Positions 31,684-40,289 of a stretch of DNA of 64,000 nt are shown here, piece by piece (the first letter of the stretch is position 1; each line of letters begins with the position of its first letter). Origin of the DNA: Pseudomonas syringae CC1557 (GTDB taxonomy: Bacteria; Pseudomonadota; Gammaproteobacteria; Pseudomonadales; Pseudomonadaceae); NCBI RefSeq assembly GCF_000452705.1, contig NZ_CP007014.1:930001-994000 (forward strand), in the 5' to 3' direction. A program made the position numbers and the translations under genes. The notes under the pieces were generated by a model. It was not told the DNA's origin. It worked only from the letters and a program-made list of their open reading frames with translations, and ran no database searches.

Positions 31684-32313
31684 ATGCGTGAAACCCCATT
31701 ATTTATCGATGGCCCAGAAGGGCAGCTCGAAGCGCTGTATCAGGATGTACCCGACGCCAGAGGCGTTGCGCTGATCTGCCATCCTAACCCGATCCAGGGC
31801 GGAACGATGCTCAATAAAGTCGTTTCGACGCTGCAGCGTACCGCACGCGACCAGGGTTTGATTACCCTGCGCTTCAATTATCGCGGCGTCGGTGCCAGTG
31901 CCGGCACATCGGTTGCCGGGCCGGGCGAGATTGAGGATGCCCAGGCTGCCGCGCAATGGCTGCGGGCGCAACACCCGGATCTGCCGATGACGCTATTCGG
32001 TTTTTCGTTCGGTGGCTATGTCGCCGCGAACCTTGGCGGAAGGCTCGAAGCGCAGGGTGAAAAACTCACCCATCTGTTCCTGGTCGCGGCAGCGGCCTCA
32101 CGGCTTGAGGATCAGCGTGTGCTGCCACAAAACTGCCCGCTGACGATTATTCAGCCCGAGAACGATGAAGTGATCGATCCCGAGACTGTCTATGCATGGT
32201 CTGCTGCGCTGCAACGTCCCCATGAGCTGCTGAAAGTGGCAGAATGCGGACACTTTTTTCACGGCAAGCTGACCGATCTGAAAGATCTGCTTCTGCCGCG
32301 ACTTCCCAACTGA
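31684..32313 (+). CDS. Alpha/beta hydrolase (dienelactone-hydrolase-like fold)
   Basis: A 209 aa alpha/beta hydrolase. The nucleophile is S108 in GFSFGG, the oxyanion-side HPNP motif lies at 33-36, the acid is near IIQPENDEVID, and the catalytic His is in ECGHFFHG. This HPNPxxGGT type is common and usually called a KANL3/Tex30-like hydrolase; the natural substrate is unknown. The frame also opens at a TTG (31678) that sits 7 bases after GGAG, a better spacing than the ATG at 31684, so translation might start two residues earlier. It is followed closely by trpS. Confidence 0.85.
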   Translation: MRETPLFIDGPEGQLEALYQDVPDARGVALICHPNPIQGGTMLNKVVSTLQRTARDQGLITLRFNYRGVGASAGTSVAGPGEIEDAQAAAQWLRAQHPDLPMTLFGFSFGGYVAANLGGRLEAQGEKLTHLFLVAAAASRLEDQRVLPQNCPLTIIQPENDEVIDPETVYAWSAALQRPHELLKVAECGHFFHGKLTDLKDLLLPRLPN

Positions 32314-32340
32314 TTGCAGCCTTTAGATAAGCGACTTGCC

Positions 32341-33690
32341 ATGACCACTCGTATCCTGACCGGTATCACGACCACCGGCACTCCCCACCTGGGCAACTAC
32401 GCGGGCGCGATTCGTCCGGCCATTGTTGCCAGTCGCCAAAGTGACTTCGATTCGTTCTATTTCCTGGCGGACTACCATGCTCTGATCAAATGCGATGACC
32501 CGCTGCGTATTCAGCGCTCGCGTCTGGAAATCGCAGCGACCTGGCTGGCTGCCGGGCTGGACGTTGATCGCGTGACCTTCTATCGCCAGTCGGACATCCC
32601 GGAGATTCCGGAACTGACCTGGCTGCTCACCTGCGTCGCCGCCAAGGGCCTGCTCAATCGTGCGCATGCCTACAAGGCATCGGTCGACAAGAACGTCGAA
32701 GGCGGCGAAGACCCGGACGCGGGCATCACCATGGGCCTGTACAGCTATCCGGTACTGATGGCTGCCGACATCCTGATGTTCAATGCGCATCAGGTTCCTG
32801 TCGGCCGTGACCAGATTCAGCACGTCGAGATGGCGCGTGACATCGGCCAGCGCTTCAATCACCTGTTCGGCAACGGCAAGGAATTCTTTGTCATGCCCGA
32901 AGCGCTGATCGAGGAGAGCGTCGCCACTTTGCCGGGGCTGGACGGTCGCAAGATGTCCAAAAGCTACGACAACACCATTCCGCTGTTCAGCAGTGCCAAG
33001 GAGATGAAAGGCGCCATCTCGCGCATCGTCACTGACTCGCGTGCGCCCGGCGAAGCAAAAGATCCGGATACGTCCCACCTGTTCACGCTGTATCAAGCGT
33101 TCTCGACGCCTGAGCAGTGCGCTGAATTCCGCTCTGAGCTGTTGCAAGGGCTGGGTTGGGGCGAGGCGAAGAATCGTTTGTTTACGTTGCTGGACGAACA
33201 GCTGGGTGAAGCGCGCGAGAACTACCTCGGGCTGATCGAACGTCCGGCTGACCTGGAAGACATTCTGCTCGCCGGAGCCCAGAAGGCGCGTCGTGTGGCC
33301 ACGCCGTTCCTTGAGCAACTGCGTGAGGCAGTCGGCCTGCGCTCGTTCCGTACCGTCGTGCAGAATGCCGATACCGGCAAGAAGAAAGCCAGCAAAGGCG
33401 CGCGATTTGTCAGTTTCCGTGAAGACGACGGCAGTTTCCGTTTCCGTCTTCTGGCAGCCGATGGCGAGCAACTGCTGCTGTCGCGCACTTTTGCCGACGG
33501 CAAGGCTGCCGGGATTGTCAGCAAACAGCTGCAGCAGGGCGGCGAGCTGGATCTGCGCAGCGAAGACGACCGTTTCACCCTGTGGCTGGACGGCGAGTGT
33601 GTGGCCGACAGCCCGGTGTTTGCCGACGCTGCTGCGCGTGAAGCCGCCATCCAGACCCTCAAGCTGGCGCTCGCTCCTCAACAGGACTGA
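32341..33690 (+). CDS. trpS: Tryptophanyl-tRNA synthetase (long form)
   Basis: A 449 aa class I synthetase charging tRNA-Trp. The HIGH-type motif is TPHLGN (14-19) and the KMSKS loop is at about 204-208 (GRKMSKSYDN). The protein is about 110 residues longer than E. coli TrpS; the extra C-terminal part (about 340-449; SKGARFVSFREDDGSFRFRL) is the added domain seen in Pseudomonas and some other proteobacteria. The ATG at 32341 matches the family start; the frame to 32314 is shorter on evidence. A terminator follows. Confidence 0.97.
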   Translation: MTTRILTGITTTGTPHLGNYAGAIRPAIVASRQSDFDSFYFLADYHALIKCDDPLRIQRSRLEIAATWLAAGLDVDRVTFYRQSDIPEIPELTWLLTCVAAKGLLNRAHAYKASVDKNVEGGEDPDAGITMGLYSYPVLMAADILMFNAHQVPVGRDQIQHVEMARDIGQRFNHLFGNGKEFFVMPEALIEESVATLPGLDGRKMSKSYDNTIPLFSSAKEMKGAISRIVTDSRAPGEAKDPDTSHLFTLYQAFSTPEQCAEFRSELLQGLGWGEAKNRLFTLLDEQLGEARENYLGLIERPADLEDILLAGAQKARRVATPFLEQLREAVGLRSFRTVVQNADTGKKKASKGARFVSFREDDGSFRFRLLAADGEQLLLSRTFADGKAAGIVSKQLQQGGELDLRSEDDRFTLWLDGECVADSPVFADAAAREAAIQTLKLALAPQQD

Positions 33691-33703
33691 TTGCCAATCC
33701 CCA

Positions 33704-33733
33704 GGGTCGTCGCTACAGTGACGACCCGTTTTT
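33704..33733 (+). terminator. Intrinsic terminator after trpS
   Basis: GGGTCGTC (33704-33711) pairs with GACGACCC (33720-33727) around an eight-base loop and is followed by GTTTTT. It separates trpS from zapE. Confidence 0.88.
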
Positions 33734-33752
33734 GCCGCCTTGCTAACGAATT

Positions 33753-34847
33753 ATGACGCCCCTAGAACGATATCAAGCTGATCTGAAACGCCCGGACTTC
33801 TTCCATGATGCTGCGCAGGAAAATGCTGTGCGTCATTTGCAGCGCCTGTACGACGATCTGGTTGCCGCTCACGGCAGCAAGCCCGGCCTGTTCGGCAAGC
33901 TGTTTGGCAAGAAAGAGCCGACTCTGGTCAAAGGCCTGTATTTCTGGGGCGGGGTCGGGCGCGGCAAGACGTATCTGGTCGATACGTTCTTTGAAGCGCT
34001 GCCTTTCCAGGACAAGGTCCGCACGCACTTTCACCGCTTCATGAAGCGTGTGCACGAAGAGATGAAGACCCTCAAGGGCGAGAAAAACCCGCTGACGCTT
34101 ATCGCCAAGCGTTTTTCCGACGAGGCGCGGGTCATCTGTTTCGATGAGTTCTTTGTCTCCGACATCACCGACGCCATGATTCTGGGCACGCTGATGGAAG
34201 AGTTGTTCAAGAACGGCGTGACACTGGTGGCGACGTCGAACATCGTTCCCGATGGCCTGTACAAGGACGGTCTGCAGCGTGCGCGGTTCCTGCCTGCGAT
34301 TGCGCTGATCAAGCAGAATACCGACATCGTCAACGTCGACAGTGGCGTCGATTATCGTTTGCGTCACCTTGAGCAGGCCGAGTTGTTCCACTTTCCGCTC
34401 AATGAAGCTGCGCAAGACAGCATGCGCAAAAGCTTCAAGGCGCTGACACCGGATTGCGCGGAAACCATCGAAAACGATGTGCTGATGATCGAAAACCGCG
34501 AAATCCGCGCGCTGCGCACGTGTGATGACGTGGCCTGGTTTGATTTTCGCGAGCTGTGCGACGGCCCGCGTAGCCAGAACGACTACATCGAGCTTGGCAA
34601 GATCTTTCATGCCGTGCTGATCAGTGGCGTCGAGCAAATGGACGTCTCCACCGATGACATCGCCCGACGCTTCATCAACATGGTTGACGAATTCTACGAT
34701 CGTAACGTCAAGCTGATCATCTCGGCTGAAGTCGAGCTGAAGGATCTGTACACCGGCGGCCGGTTGATGTTCGAGTTTCAGCGCACCCTCAGTCGCCTGT
34801 TGGAAATGCAGTCCCACGAGTTCCTGTCACGGGCGCACAGGGCCTGA
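33753..34847 (+). CDS. zapE: Cell division ATPase ZapE (AFG1 family)
   Basis: A 364 aa AAA-type ATPase of the AFG1/LACE1 family. Walker A is GGVGRGKT (66-73), and Walker B is VICFDEFFVSDITDAMIL. In E. coli ZapE localises to the constricting division ring and reduces FtsZ bundling under stress. Length and motif order match the family. It starts 62 bases after trpS, beyond the terminator, and its 3' end is near the convergent GlxA-type regulator. Confidence 0.94.
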   Translation: MTPLERYQADLKRPDFFHDAAQENAVRHLQRLYDDLVAAHGSKPGLFGKLFGKKEPTLVKGLYFWGGVGRGKTYLVDTFFEALPFQDKVRTHFHRFMKRVHEEMKTLKGEKNPLTLIAKRFSDEARVICFDEFFVSDITDAMILGTLMEELFKNGVTLVATSNIVPDGLYKDGLQRARFLPAIALIKQNTDIVNVDSGVDYRLRHLEQAELFHFPLNEAAQDSMRKSFKALTPDCAETIENDVLMIENREIRALRTCDDVAWFDFRELCDGPRSQNDYIELGKIFHAVLISGVEQMDVSTDDIARRFINMVDEFYDRNVKLIISAEVELKDLYTGGRLMFEFQRTLSRLLEMQSHEFLSRAHRA

Positions 34848-34856
34848 CGGCAGTTT

Positions 34857-34903
34857 CAAGCTGCAAGCCGCAACTCAGGCTTGTAGCTTGTAGCTTATAG
34901 CTT
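34857..34903. repeat. Heptamer-type repeat array and hairpin at the zapE/glxA-like junction
   Basis: Three tandem 7-base units GTAGCTT, GTAGCTT and ATAGCTT lie at 34883-34903. CAAGCTGCAAGC (34857-34868) pairs with GCTTGTAGCTTG (34879-34890) with one G-T pair. The array runs into the last codons and stop of the minus-strand regulator. Such CAAGCTGCAAGC arrays occur between convergent genes in many pseudomonads and may act as transcript ends. Confidence 0.6.
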
Positions 34904-35899
34904 CTCCCTTTGACTCTCGAACTGGTGCCGGTACTGATTGGGTGAAAGCTCGGTGTGTTGGCGGAACAGGCGGGCGAAGAAGCTGGCGTCGTCGTAGCCG
35001 ACTTCATAGCTGATGGTCTTGATGCTCTTGCGAGTACCTGACAGCAATCCCTTCGCTGTTTCGATACGCAGCCGTTGCAGGTAATGCAGCGGTTTGTCGC
35101 CGGTTGCGGTCTGGAAGCGGCGCATGAAATTGCGAATGCTCATGCCGTGTTCGCGAGCCACGTCCTCGAAGCGGAATTTGTCGGCAAAGTGCTCTTCCAG
35201 CCAATGCTGAATCTGCAGAATCACCACATCCTGATGCAGCTTCTGCCCGCCGAAGCCGATACGTCCCGGCGCATAGGTGCGGCGCACTTCATAGAGAATG
35301 TCGCGGGCCACGGCCTGGGCCACGTTGGCGCCACAGAATCGCTCGATCAGATAAATGTACAGGTCGCATGCCGAGGTGGTGCCTCCAGCGCAATACACGT
35401 TGTCGGCGTCGGTCAGGTGTTTTTCCTGATTGAGCAGCACGTTGGGGTAGCGCTCGGCGAAAGCACTGAAGAATCGCCAATAGGTGGTTGCTTCCTTGCC
35501 GTCGAGCAGTCCGGCCTCGGCGAGCCAGTAGACGCCGGTGGCTTCGCCGCAGATTACCGCGCCGTTGGCATGTTGTTCGCGCAGCCAGGGCAGGATCTGC
35601 GGGTAGCGCTGGCAGAGGATGTCGAAGTCATCCCAGAAGGCCGGGATGACGATGATGTCGCTTTGGCACAGTGCCCCGTCCACGGGTAACGTGACGTCGC
35701 TGAAGCTGCTGACCGGGAGCCCGTCCGGGCTGATCAGACGGGTTTCGAAGGCGGGTACCAGGCCTTGGCCCAATTGCTTGCTGTAGCGCAGGCTGGCCAG
35801 GTGGAAAAAGTCCTTGGCCTGCATCACGGTGGAGGCGAACATTTTATCGGTGGTCAGGATGCTGACGCGCCGTAGAAGGGCGGTTTGCTGAATCGGCAT
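34895..35899 (-). CDS. GlxA family AraC-type transcriptional regulator
   Basis: A 334 aa regulator. The N-terminal half (about 10-190) has the DJ-1/PfpI-like sensor fold, with VICGEATGVYWLAEAGLLDG in place of the nucleophile elbow. The C-terminal half (about 230-330) is an AraC double helix-turn-helix, ending with ISYEVGYDDASFFARLFRQHTELSPNQYR. Relatives of this layout include GbdR, ArgR and CdhR, which respond to betaine, arginine or carnitine; the ligand cannot be told from sequence. No metabolic gene cluster is adjacent. Its last codons overlap a heptamer repeat. Confidence 0.9.
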   Translation of the reverse strand: MPIQQTALLRRVSILTTDKMFASTVMQAKDFFHLASLRYSKQLGQGLVPAFETRLISPDGLPVSSFSDVTLPVDGALCQSDIIVIPAFWDDFDILCQRYPQILPWLREQHANGAVICGEATGVYWLAEAGLLDGKEATTYWRFFSAFAERYPNVLLNQEKHLTDADNVYCAGGTTSACDLYIYLIERFCGANVAQAVARDILYEVRRTYAPGRIGFGGQKLHQDVVILQIQHWLEEHFADKFRFEDVAREHGMSIRNFMRRFQTATGDKPLHYLQRLRIETAKGLLSGTRKSIKTISYEVGYDDASFFARLFRQHTELSPNQYRHQFESQREKL

Positions 35900-36086
35900 A
35901 ATCTTTATTCTTATATGGGTAAATGGTCAAGCAACGGCTGGATCGTCTTATTTTTTGACGATTATGTCCAGTCTGCCTTGGCAGGCATCCCGAGAGCCTA
36001 TGAGTGATGGCTTTGTGCTTCGCCGGCAAATATCCATCAATCGGCCCCTCGCAGGCAATAAACAGAACGTGAACAACAAAATCCGG

Positions 36087-36114
36087 TTGAGGTTATTTTC
36101 GCAGTCTGTATAAT
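36087..36114 (+). promoter_or_regulatory. Sigma-70 promoter, distal of two before rplM
   Basis: TTGAGG (36087-36092), a 16-base spacer and a perfect TATAAT (36109-36114). Predicted start is near 36121, giving a leader of about 175 bases to rplM. The rest of 35900-36294 holds no credible gene; a minus-strand frame at 36037-36240 overlaps both promoters and is dismissed. Confidence 0.7.
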
Positions 36115-36224
36115 CCGCCAGCTCTTTGCAGTGGAAGTGATGCGCCGTCTGCCGAAGAATCTTGCCGTATAACGGACGCGCTGACCCGAGCCCCCGATAG
36201 CGTCTGTTTCCGGCTGCCTTTGAC

Positions 36225-36253
36225 TTGTCAAAGTACGCACTATTCAGTAAGAT
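36225..36253 (+). promoter_or_regulatory. Sigma-70 promoter, proximal, before rplM
   Basis: TTGTCA (36225-36230), a 17-base spacer and TAAGAT (36248-36253). Predicted start is near 36260, about 35 bases before the rplM ATG. An overlapping TTGACT at 36220-36225 could serve as an alternative -35. Confidence 0.7.
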
Positions 36254-36294
36254 CCGCCGTCTAATTTTCAGGGCGGCCCCTGAGGCTATAAAGA

Positions 36295-36723
36295 ATGAAA
36301 ACTTTTACTGCTAAACCGGAAACAGTTAAGCGCGACTGGTTCGTCGTCGACGCTGCTGGTCAGACCCTGGGTCGTCTGGCCACCGAAATCGCGAGCCGTC
36401 TGCGTGGCAAGCACAAACCGGAATACACTCCGCACGTTGACACCGGCGACTACATCGTCGTGATCAATGCCGAGCAGATCCGCGTTACTGGTGCCAAGAC
36501 GACCGACAAGATCTACTACTCACACTCCGGTTTTCCGGGCGGGATCAAGTCGATCAACTTCGAAAAGCTGATCGCCAAAGCTCCTGAGCGCGTGATCGAG
36601 ACCGCGGTCAAAGGCATGCTGCCTAAGAACCCGCTGGGTCGCGACATGTATCGTAAGCTGAAAGTCTATGCGGGCGCTGTACACCCTCATACTGCTCAGC
36701 AGCCCCAAGAACTGAAGTTTTAA
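36295..36723 (+). CDS. rplM: 50S ribosomal protein L13
   Basis: A 142 aa L13. The start [20 protein letters not shown] and the [20 protein letters not shown] and [20 protein letters not shown] blocks are diagnostic. L13 is an early assembly protein of the 50S subunit and, in E. coli, a repressor of its own mRNA. Two promoters and a long leader lie upstream. rpsI follows after 14 bases, the conserved L13-S9 operon. Confidence 0.99.
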   Translation: MKTFTAKPETVKRDWFVVDAAGQTLGRLATEIASRLRGKHKPEYTPHVDTGDYIVVINAEQIRVTGAKTTDKIYYSHSGFPGGIKSINFEKLIAKAPERVIETAVKGMLPKNPLGRDMYRKLKVYAGAVHPHTAQQPQELKF

Positions 36724-36737
36724 CGGAATAGTTCATT

Positions 36738-37130
36738 ATGTCGGCGACTCAAAATTACGGCACTGGCCGTCGCAAGACCGCAACCGCACGCGTTTTCCTG
36801 CGTCCGGGTACTGGTAATATCTCGATCAACAACCGCACTCTGGAAAACTTCTTCGGCCGCGAAACTGCCCGCATGGTAGTTCGTCAGCCGCTGGAACTGA
36901 CCGAGACCGTTGAAAAGTTCGACATCTACGTCACCGTTATCGGTGGCGGTGTAAGTGGTCAGGCTGGCGCAATCCGCCACGGTATCACTCGCGCTCTGAT
37001 GCAGTATGACGAGACGCTGCGCGGCGCTCTGCGTAAAGCAGGCTTCGTGACTCGCGATGCTCGTGAAGTTGAACGTAAGAAAGTCGGTCTGCGTAAAGCG
37101 CGTAAGCGTCCGCAGTACTCGAAGCGTTAA
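36738..37130 (+). CDS. rpsI: 30S ribosomal protein S9
   Basis: A 130 aa S9. The family markers are [37 protein letters not shown] and the basic tail [11 protein letters not shown], whose last residues reach the P-site tRNA. It is cotranscribed with rplM. In P. aeruginosa and P. putida petABC follows rpsI; here the next gene is sspA. Confidence 0.99.
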   Translation: MSATQNYGTGRRKTATARVFLRPGTGNISINNRTLENFFGRETARMVVRQPLELTETVEKFDIYVTVIGGGVSGQAGAIRHGITRALMQYDETLRGALRKAGFVTRDAREVERKKVGLRKARKRPQYSKR

Positions 37131-37451
37131 TTCGCTTTTCGTTCGAAGCTCTTTTTTCAAAGGGCTTCGTTCGAAGCTGTTCGTTCAAAGAAAAAACGTC
37201 CACCTCCTCTCGGAGCTGGGCGTTTTTTTATGGGCGCGGTCTTTATGGGTTGGCGGGTCTCAAGCTCTCCTGCTACGCACATATCGCGGGGCTCATAGCC
37301 TACCGATGCAAGATTGCAGAATTTACATCGCGTAAATAAGCTATCTTGTCGCCCGCGACGAACACCTGTCCTGTTGCGATCATTATCGGAGGCGCCTTGA
37401 GGCGCGTTCGTTCGTGTTTCCGATAAATTTTAACAAGCGAGGAGGATCACC
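37131..37451. other. rpsI-sspA interval lacking petABC
   Basis: A 321-base interval with no gene. It holds a 13-base direct repeat TTCGTTCGAAGCT (37138-37150 and 37166-37178), a terminator (37191-37229), and a possible promoter TTGCAG-N17-TAAGCT (37314-37342) inside which TTTAC-ATCGC-GTAAA is a small inverted repeat. In other pseudomonads this position holds the three cytochrome bc1 genes; I searched all frames by eye and saw no trace of them. Confidence 0.6.
37191..37229 (+). terminator. Intrinsic terminator after rpsI
   Basis: AAAAAACGTCC (37191-37201) pairs, with one G-T pair, with GGGCGTTTTTT from 37218, and an inner CTCC/GGAG pairing extends the stem. The seven-T run ends at 37229. Confidence 0.75.
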
Positions 37452-38069
37452 ATGGGCGTGACCAACCGGTTGGCCTGTTACTCCGACCCCGCCGACCACT
37501 ATTCCCATCGCGTGCGCATGGTGCTCGCGGAGAAAGGTGTCAGCGCCGAAATCATTGAAGTCGTGGCAGGTCGTCATCCGCCTCAGCTTATTGAAGTGAA
37601 CCCTTATGGCAGCGTACCCACCCTGGTCGATCGTGATCTGGCGTTGTACGAGTCGACGGTGGTGATGGAATATCTGGATGAGCGTTATCCTCATCCACCC
37701 TTGTTGCCTGTTTATCCGGTGACCCGTGCCAACAGCCGTCTGTTGATTCACAGGATTCAGCGTGACTGGTGCGGTCTTGTGGACCTGATCCTGGATACTC
37801 GCAGTAAAGAGCCTGCTCGTGTTCAGGCGCGCAAGGAGCTGCGTGAAAGTCTGACCGGGGTTTCTCCGTTGTTCGCGGAAAAAGCTTTTTTCATGAGCGA
37901 CGAGCTAAGTCTCGTTGATTGCTGTCTATTACCCATACTCTGGCGTTTGCCGATTTTGGGTATTGAACTGCCGCGGCCAGCCAAGCCGTTGCTTGATTAT
38001 ATGGAGCGCCAATTTGCGCGTGAGGCTTTTCAGGCGAGTCTGTCTGCTGCCGAACGTGAAATGCGCTAA
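37452..38069 (+). CDS. sspA: Stringent starvation protein A
   Basis: A 205 aa glutathione-S-transferase-fold protein lacking enzymatic hallmarks. The N-terminal thioredoxin-like part has [20 protein letters not shown] and the [19 protein letters not shown] block; the C-terminal part is helical. SspA binds RNA polymerase and adjusts stationary-phase and virulence gene expression. An AGGAGG site precedes the ATG. sspB follows after 17 bases. Confidence 0.97.
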   Translation: MGVTNRLACYSDPADHYSHRVRMVLAEKGVSAEIIEVVAGRHPPQLIEVNPYGSVPTLVDRDLALYESTVVMEYLDERYPHPPLLPVYPVTRANSRLLIHRIQRDWCGLVDLILDTRSKEPARVQARKELRESLTGVSPLFAEKAFFMSDELSLVDCCLLPILWRLPILGIELPRPAKPLLDYMERQFAREAFQASLSAAEREMR

Positions 38070-38086
38070 GGCTTAAGGAGCCGTTA

Positions 38087-38503
38087 ATGAACTCCAGTCG
38101 CCCTTATCTTGTTCGTGCTCTTTATGAGTGGATCGTCGATAACGATTGCACTCCGCATGTGCTTGTCAATGCGGAGTACCCGTCCGTTCAGGTCCCTCAG
38201 GGGTTCGCCAACGATGGACAGATTGTCCTGAATGTTTCGCCCAGTGCTGTGCGTCATCTGCACATGGACAACGACGCCGTCAGCTTTGAAGGTCGCTTCG
38301 GCGGCGTGCCACACACGCTTTACGTGCCTGTTGCTGCCATCCTGGGTATTTATGCCCGGGAGAACGGGCAGGGCATGGTCTTCGATCTGGAGCCCTCTCT
38401 TGAGGGTGTAGAAGAGATCGAGATTGAAATCGAAGAAGATACGCCGCCAGACAGCGAGCCGCCGCGTCCAAGCGGCCGGCCGAGCCTGAAAGTGGTCAAG
38501 TGA
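38087..38503 (+). CDS. sspB: ClpXP adaptor / stringent starvation protein B
   Basis: A 138 aa SspB. The substrate-binding domain (1 to about 110; YEWIVDNDCTPHVLVNAEY) delivers ssrA-tagged proteins to ClpXP. It is followed by an acidic, proline-rich linker (EIEIEIEEDTPPDSEPPRP) and the C-terminal ClpX-binding module ending PSLKVVK. A bidirectional terminator follows. Confidence 0.97.
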   Translation: MNSSRPYLVRALYEWIVDNDCTPHVLVNAEYPSVQVPQGFANDGQIVLNVSPSAVRHLHMDNDAVSFEGRFGGVPHTLYVPVAAILGIYARENGQGMVFDLEPSLEGVEEIEIEIEEDTPPDSEPPRPSGRPSLKVVK

Positions 38504-38531
38504 CACGGTGCTGAAACAGCAGCGCTGAAAT

Positions 38532-38561
38532 AAAAAAAGGCGATCTCAGGATCGCCTTTTT
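38532..38561. terminator. Bidirectional terminator between sspB and dolP
   Basis: GGCGATC (38539-38545) pairs with GATCGCC (38550-38556) around TCAG. Seven A precede and five T follow the stem, so both convergent transcripts can end here. Confidence 0.92.
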
Positions 38562-38580
38562 CATGTCTGCCAGTTGGCCG

Positions 38581-39809
<1,229 letters not shown>

Positions 39810-39917
39810 CTATCCGGCACACAGGGTGTGCAGCCGGCAAAACAAATAGCGAAATCGATGATGGCAGAGGCGGGTTGCAGGTCTTGAAGGTAGTCGGGCT
39901 GTTCGCCCTGATGCACT

Positions 39918-40289
39918 TCAGCTGTCAAAAGCGCTTCTGATCCAGTTCAGCGGTGCGGCACTGCCAGGGTCGCCTTCAATAGCGATCACGTCGAAACGAC
40001 AGGGGTGATCGGCCCATTCCGGGACCTGTTGCAGAAAAAGCTGTGCGGCAGTGACGAGTTTCTCCTGCTTGCGAAAATCGACGCTTTCGACAGCGCCACC
40101 CCAGCCAGCGTGGCGGCGATAGCGAACTTCGACGAATACTACTGTATCGCCGTCAAGCATGACTAGATCAAGCTCGCCGCGTTTGCATAACCAGTTTTGT
40201 TCGATGAGACGCAGCCCCTGCTGTTGCAGATACTGCAGGGCGAAGGCTTCTGCCTCGCGCCCTGCCTGCTGTCGGGTGCCGCGTTGCAT
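39918..40289 (-). CDS. yraN: YraN family protein (UPF0102)
   Basis: A 123 aa endonuclease-like fold protein. The conserved core is NWLCKRGELDLVM followed by VVFVEVRYR, the arrangement of a PD-(D/E)xK active site. The biological role is unclear. The start at 40289 overlaps the lpoA stop; the longer frame to 40343 runs into lpoA and is rejected. The 165 bases downstream before diaA show nothing recognisable. Confidence 0.93.
   Translation of the reverse strand: MQRGTRQQAGREAEAFALQYLQQQGLRLIEQNWLCKRGELDLVMLDGDTVVFVEVRYRRHAGWGGAVESVDFRKQEKLVTAAQLFLQQVPEWADHPCRFDVIAIEGDPGSAAPLNWIRSAFDS

Noticed and set aside
36037..36240. 67-codon minus-strand frame in the rplM upstream region
   Set aside because: It covers both rplM promoters, has no ribosome site and a random-looking composition.
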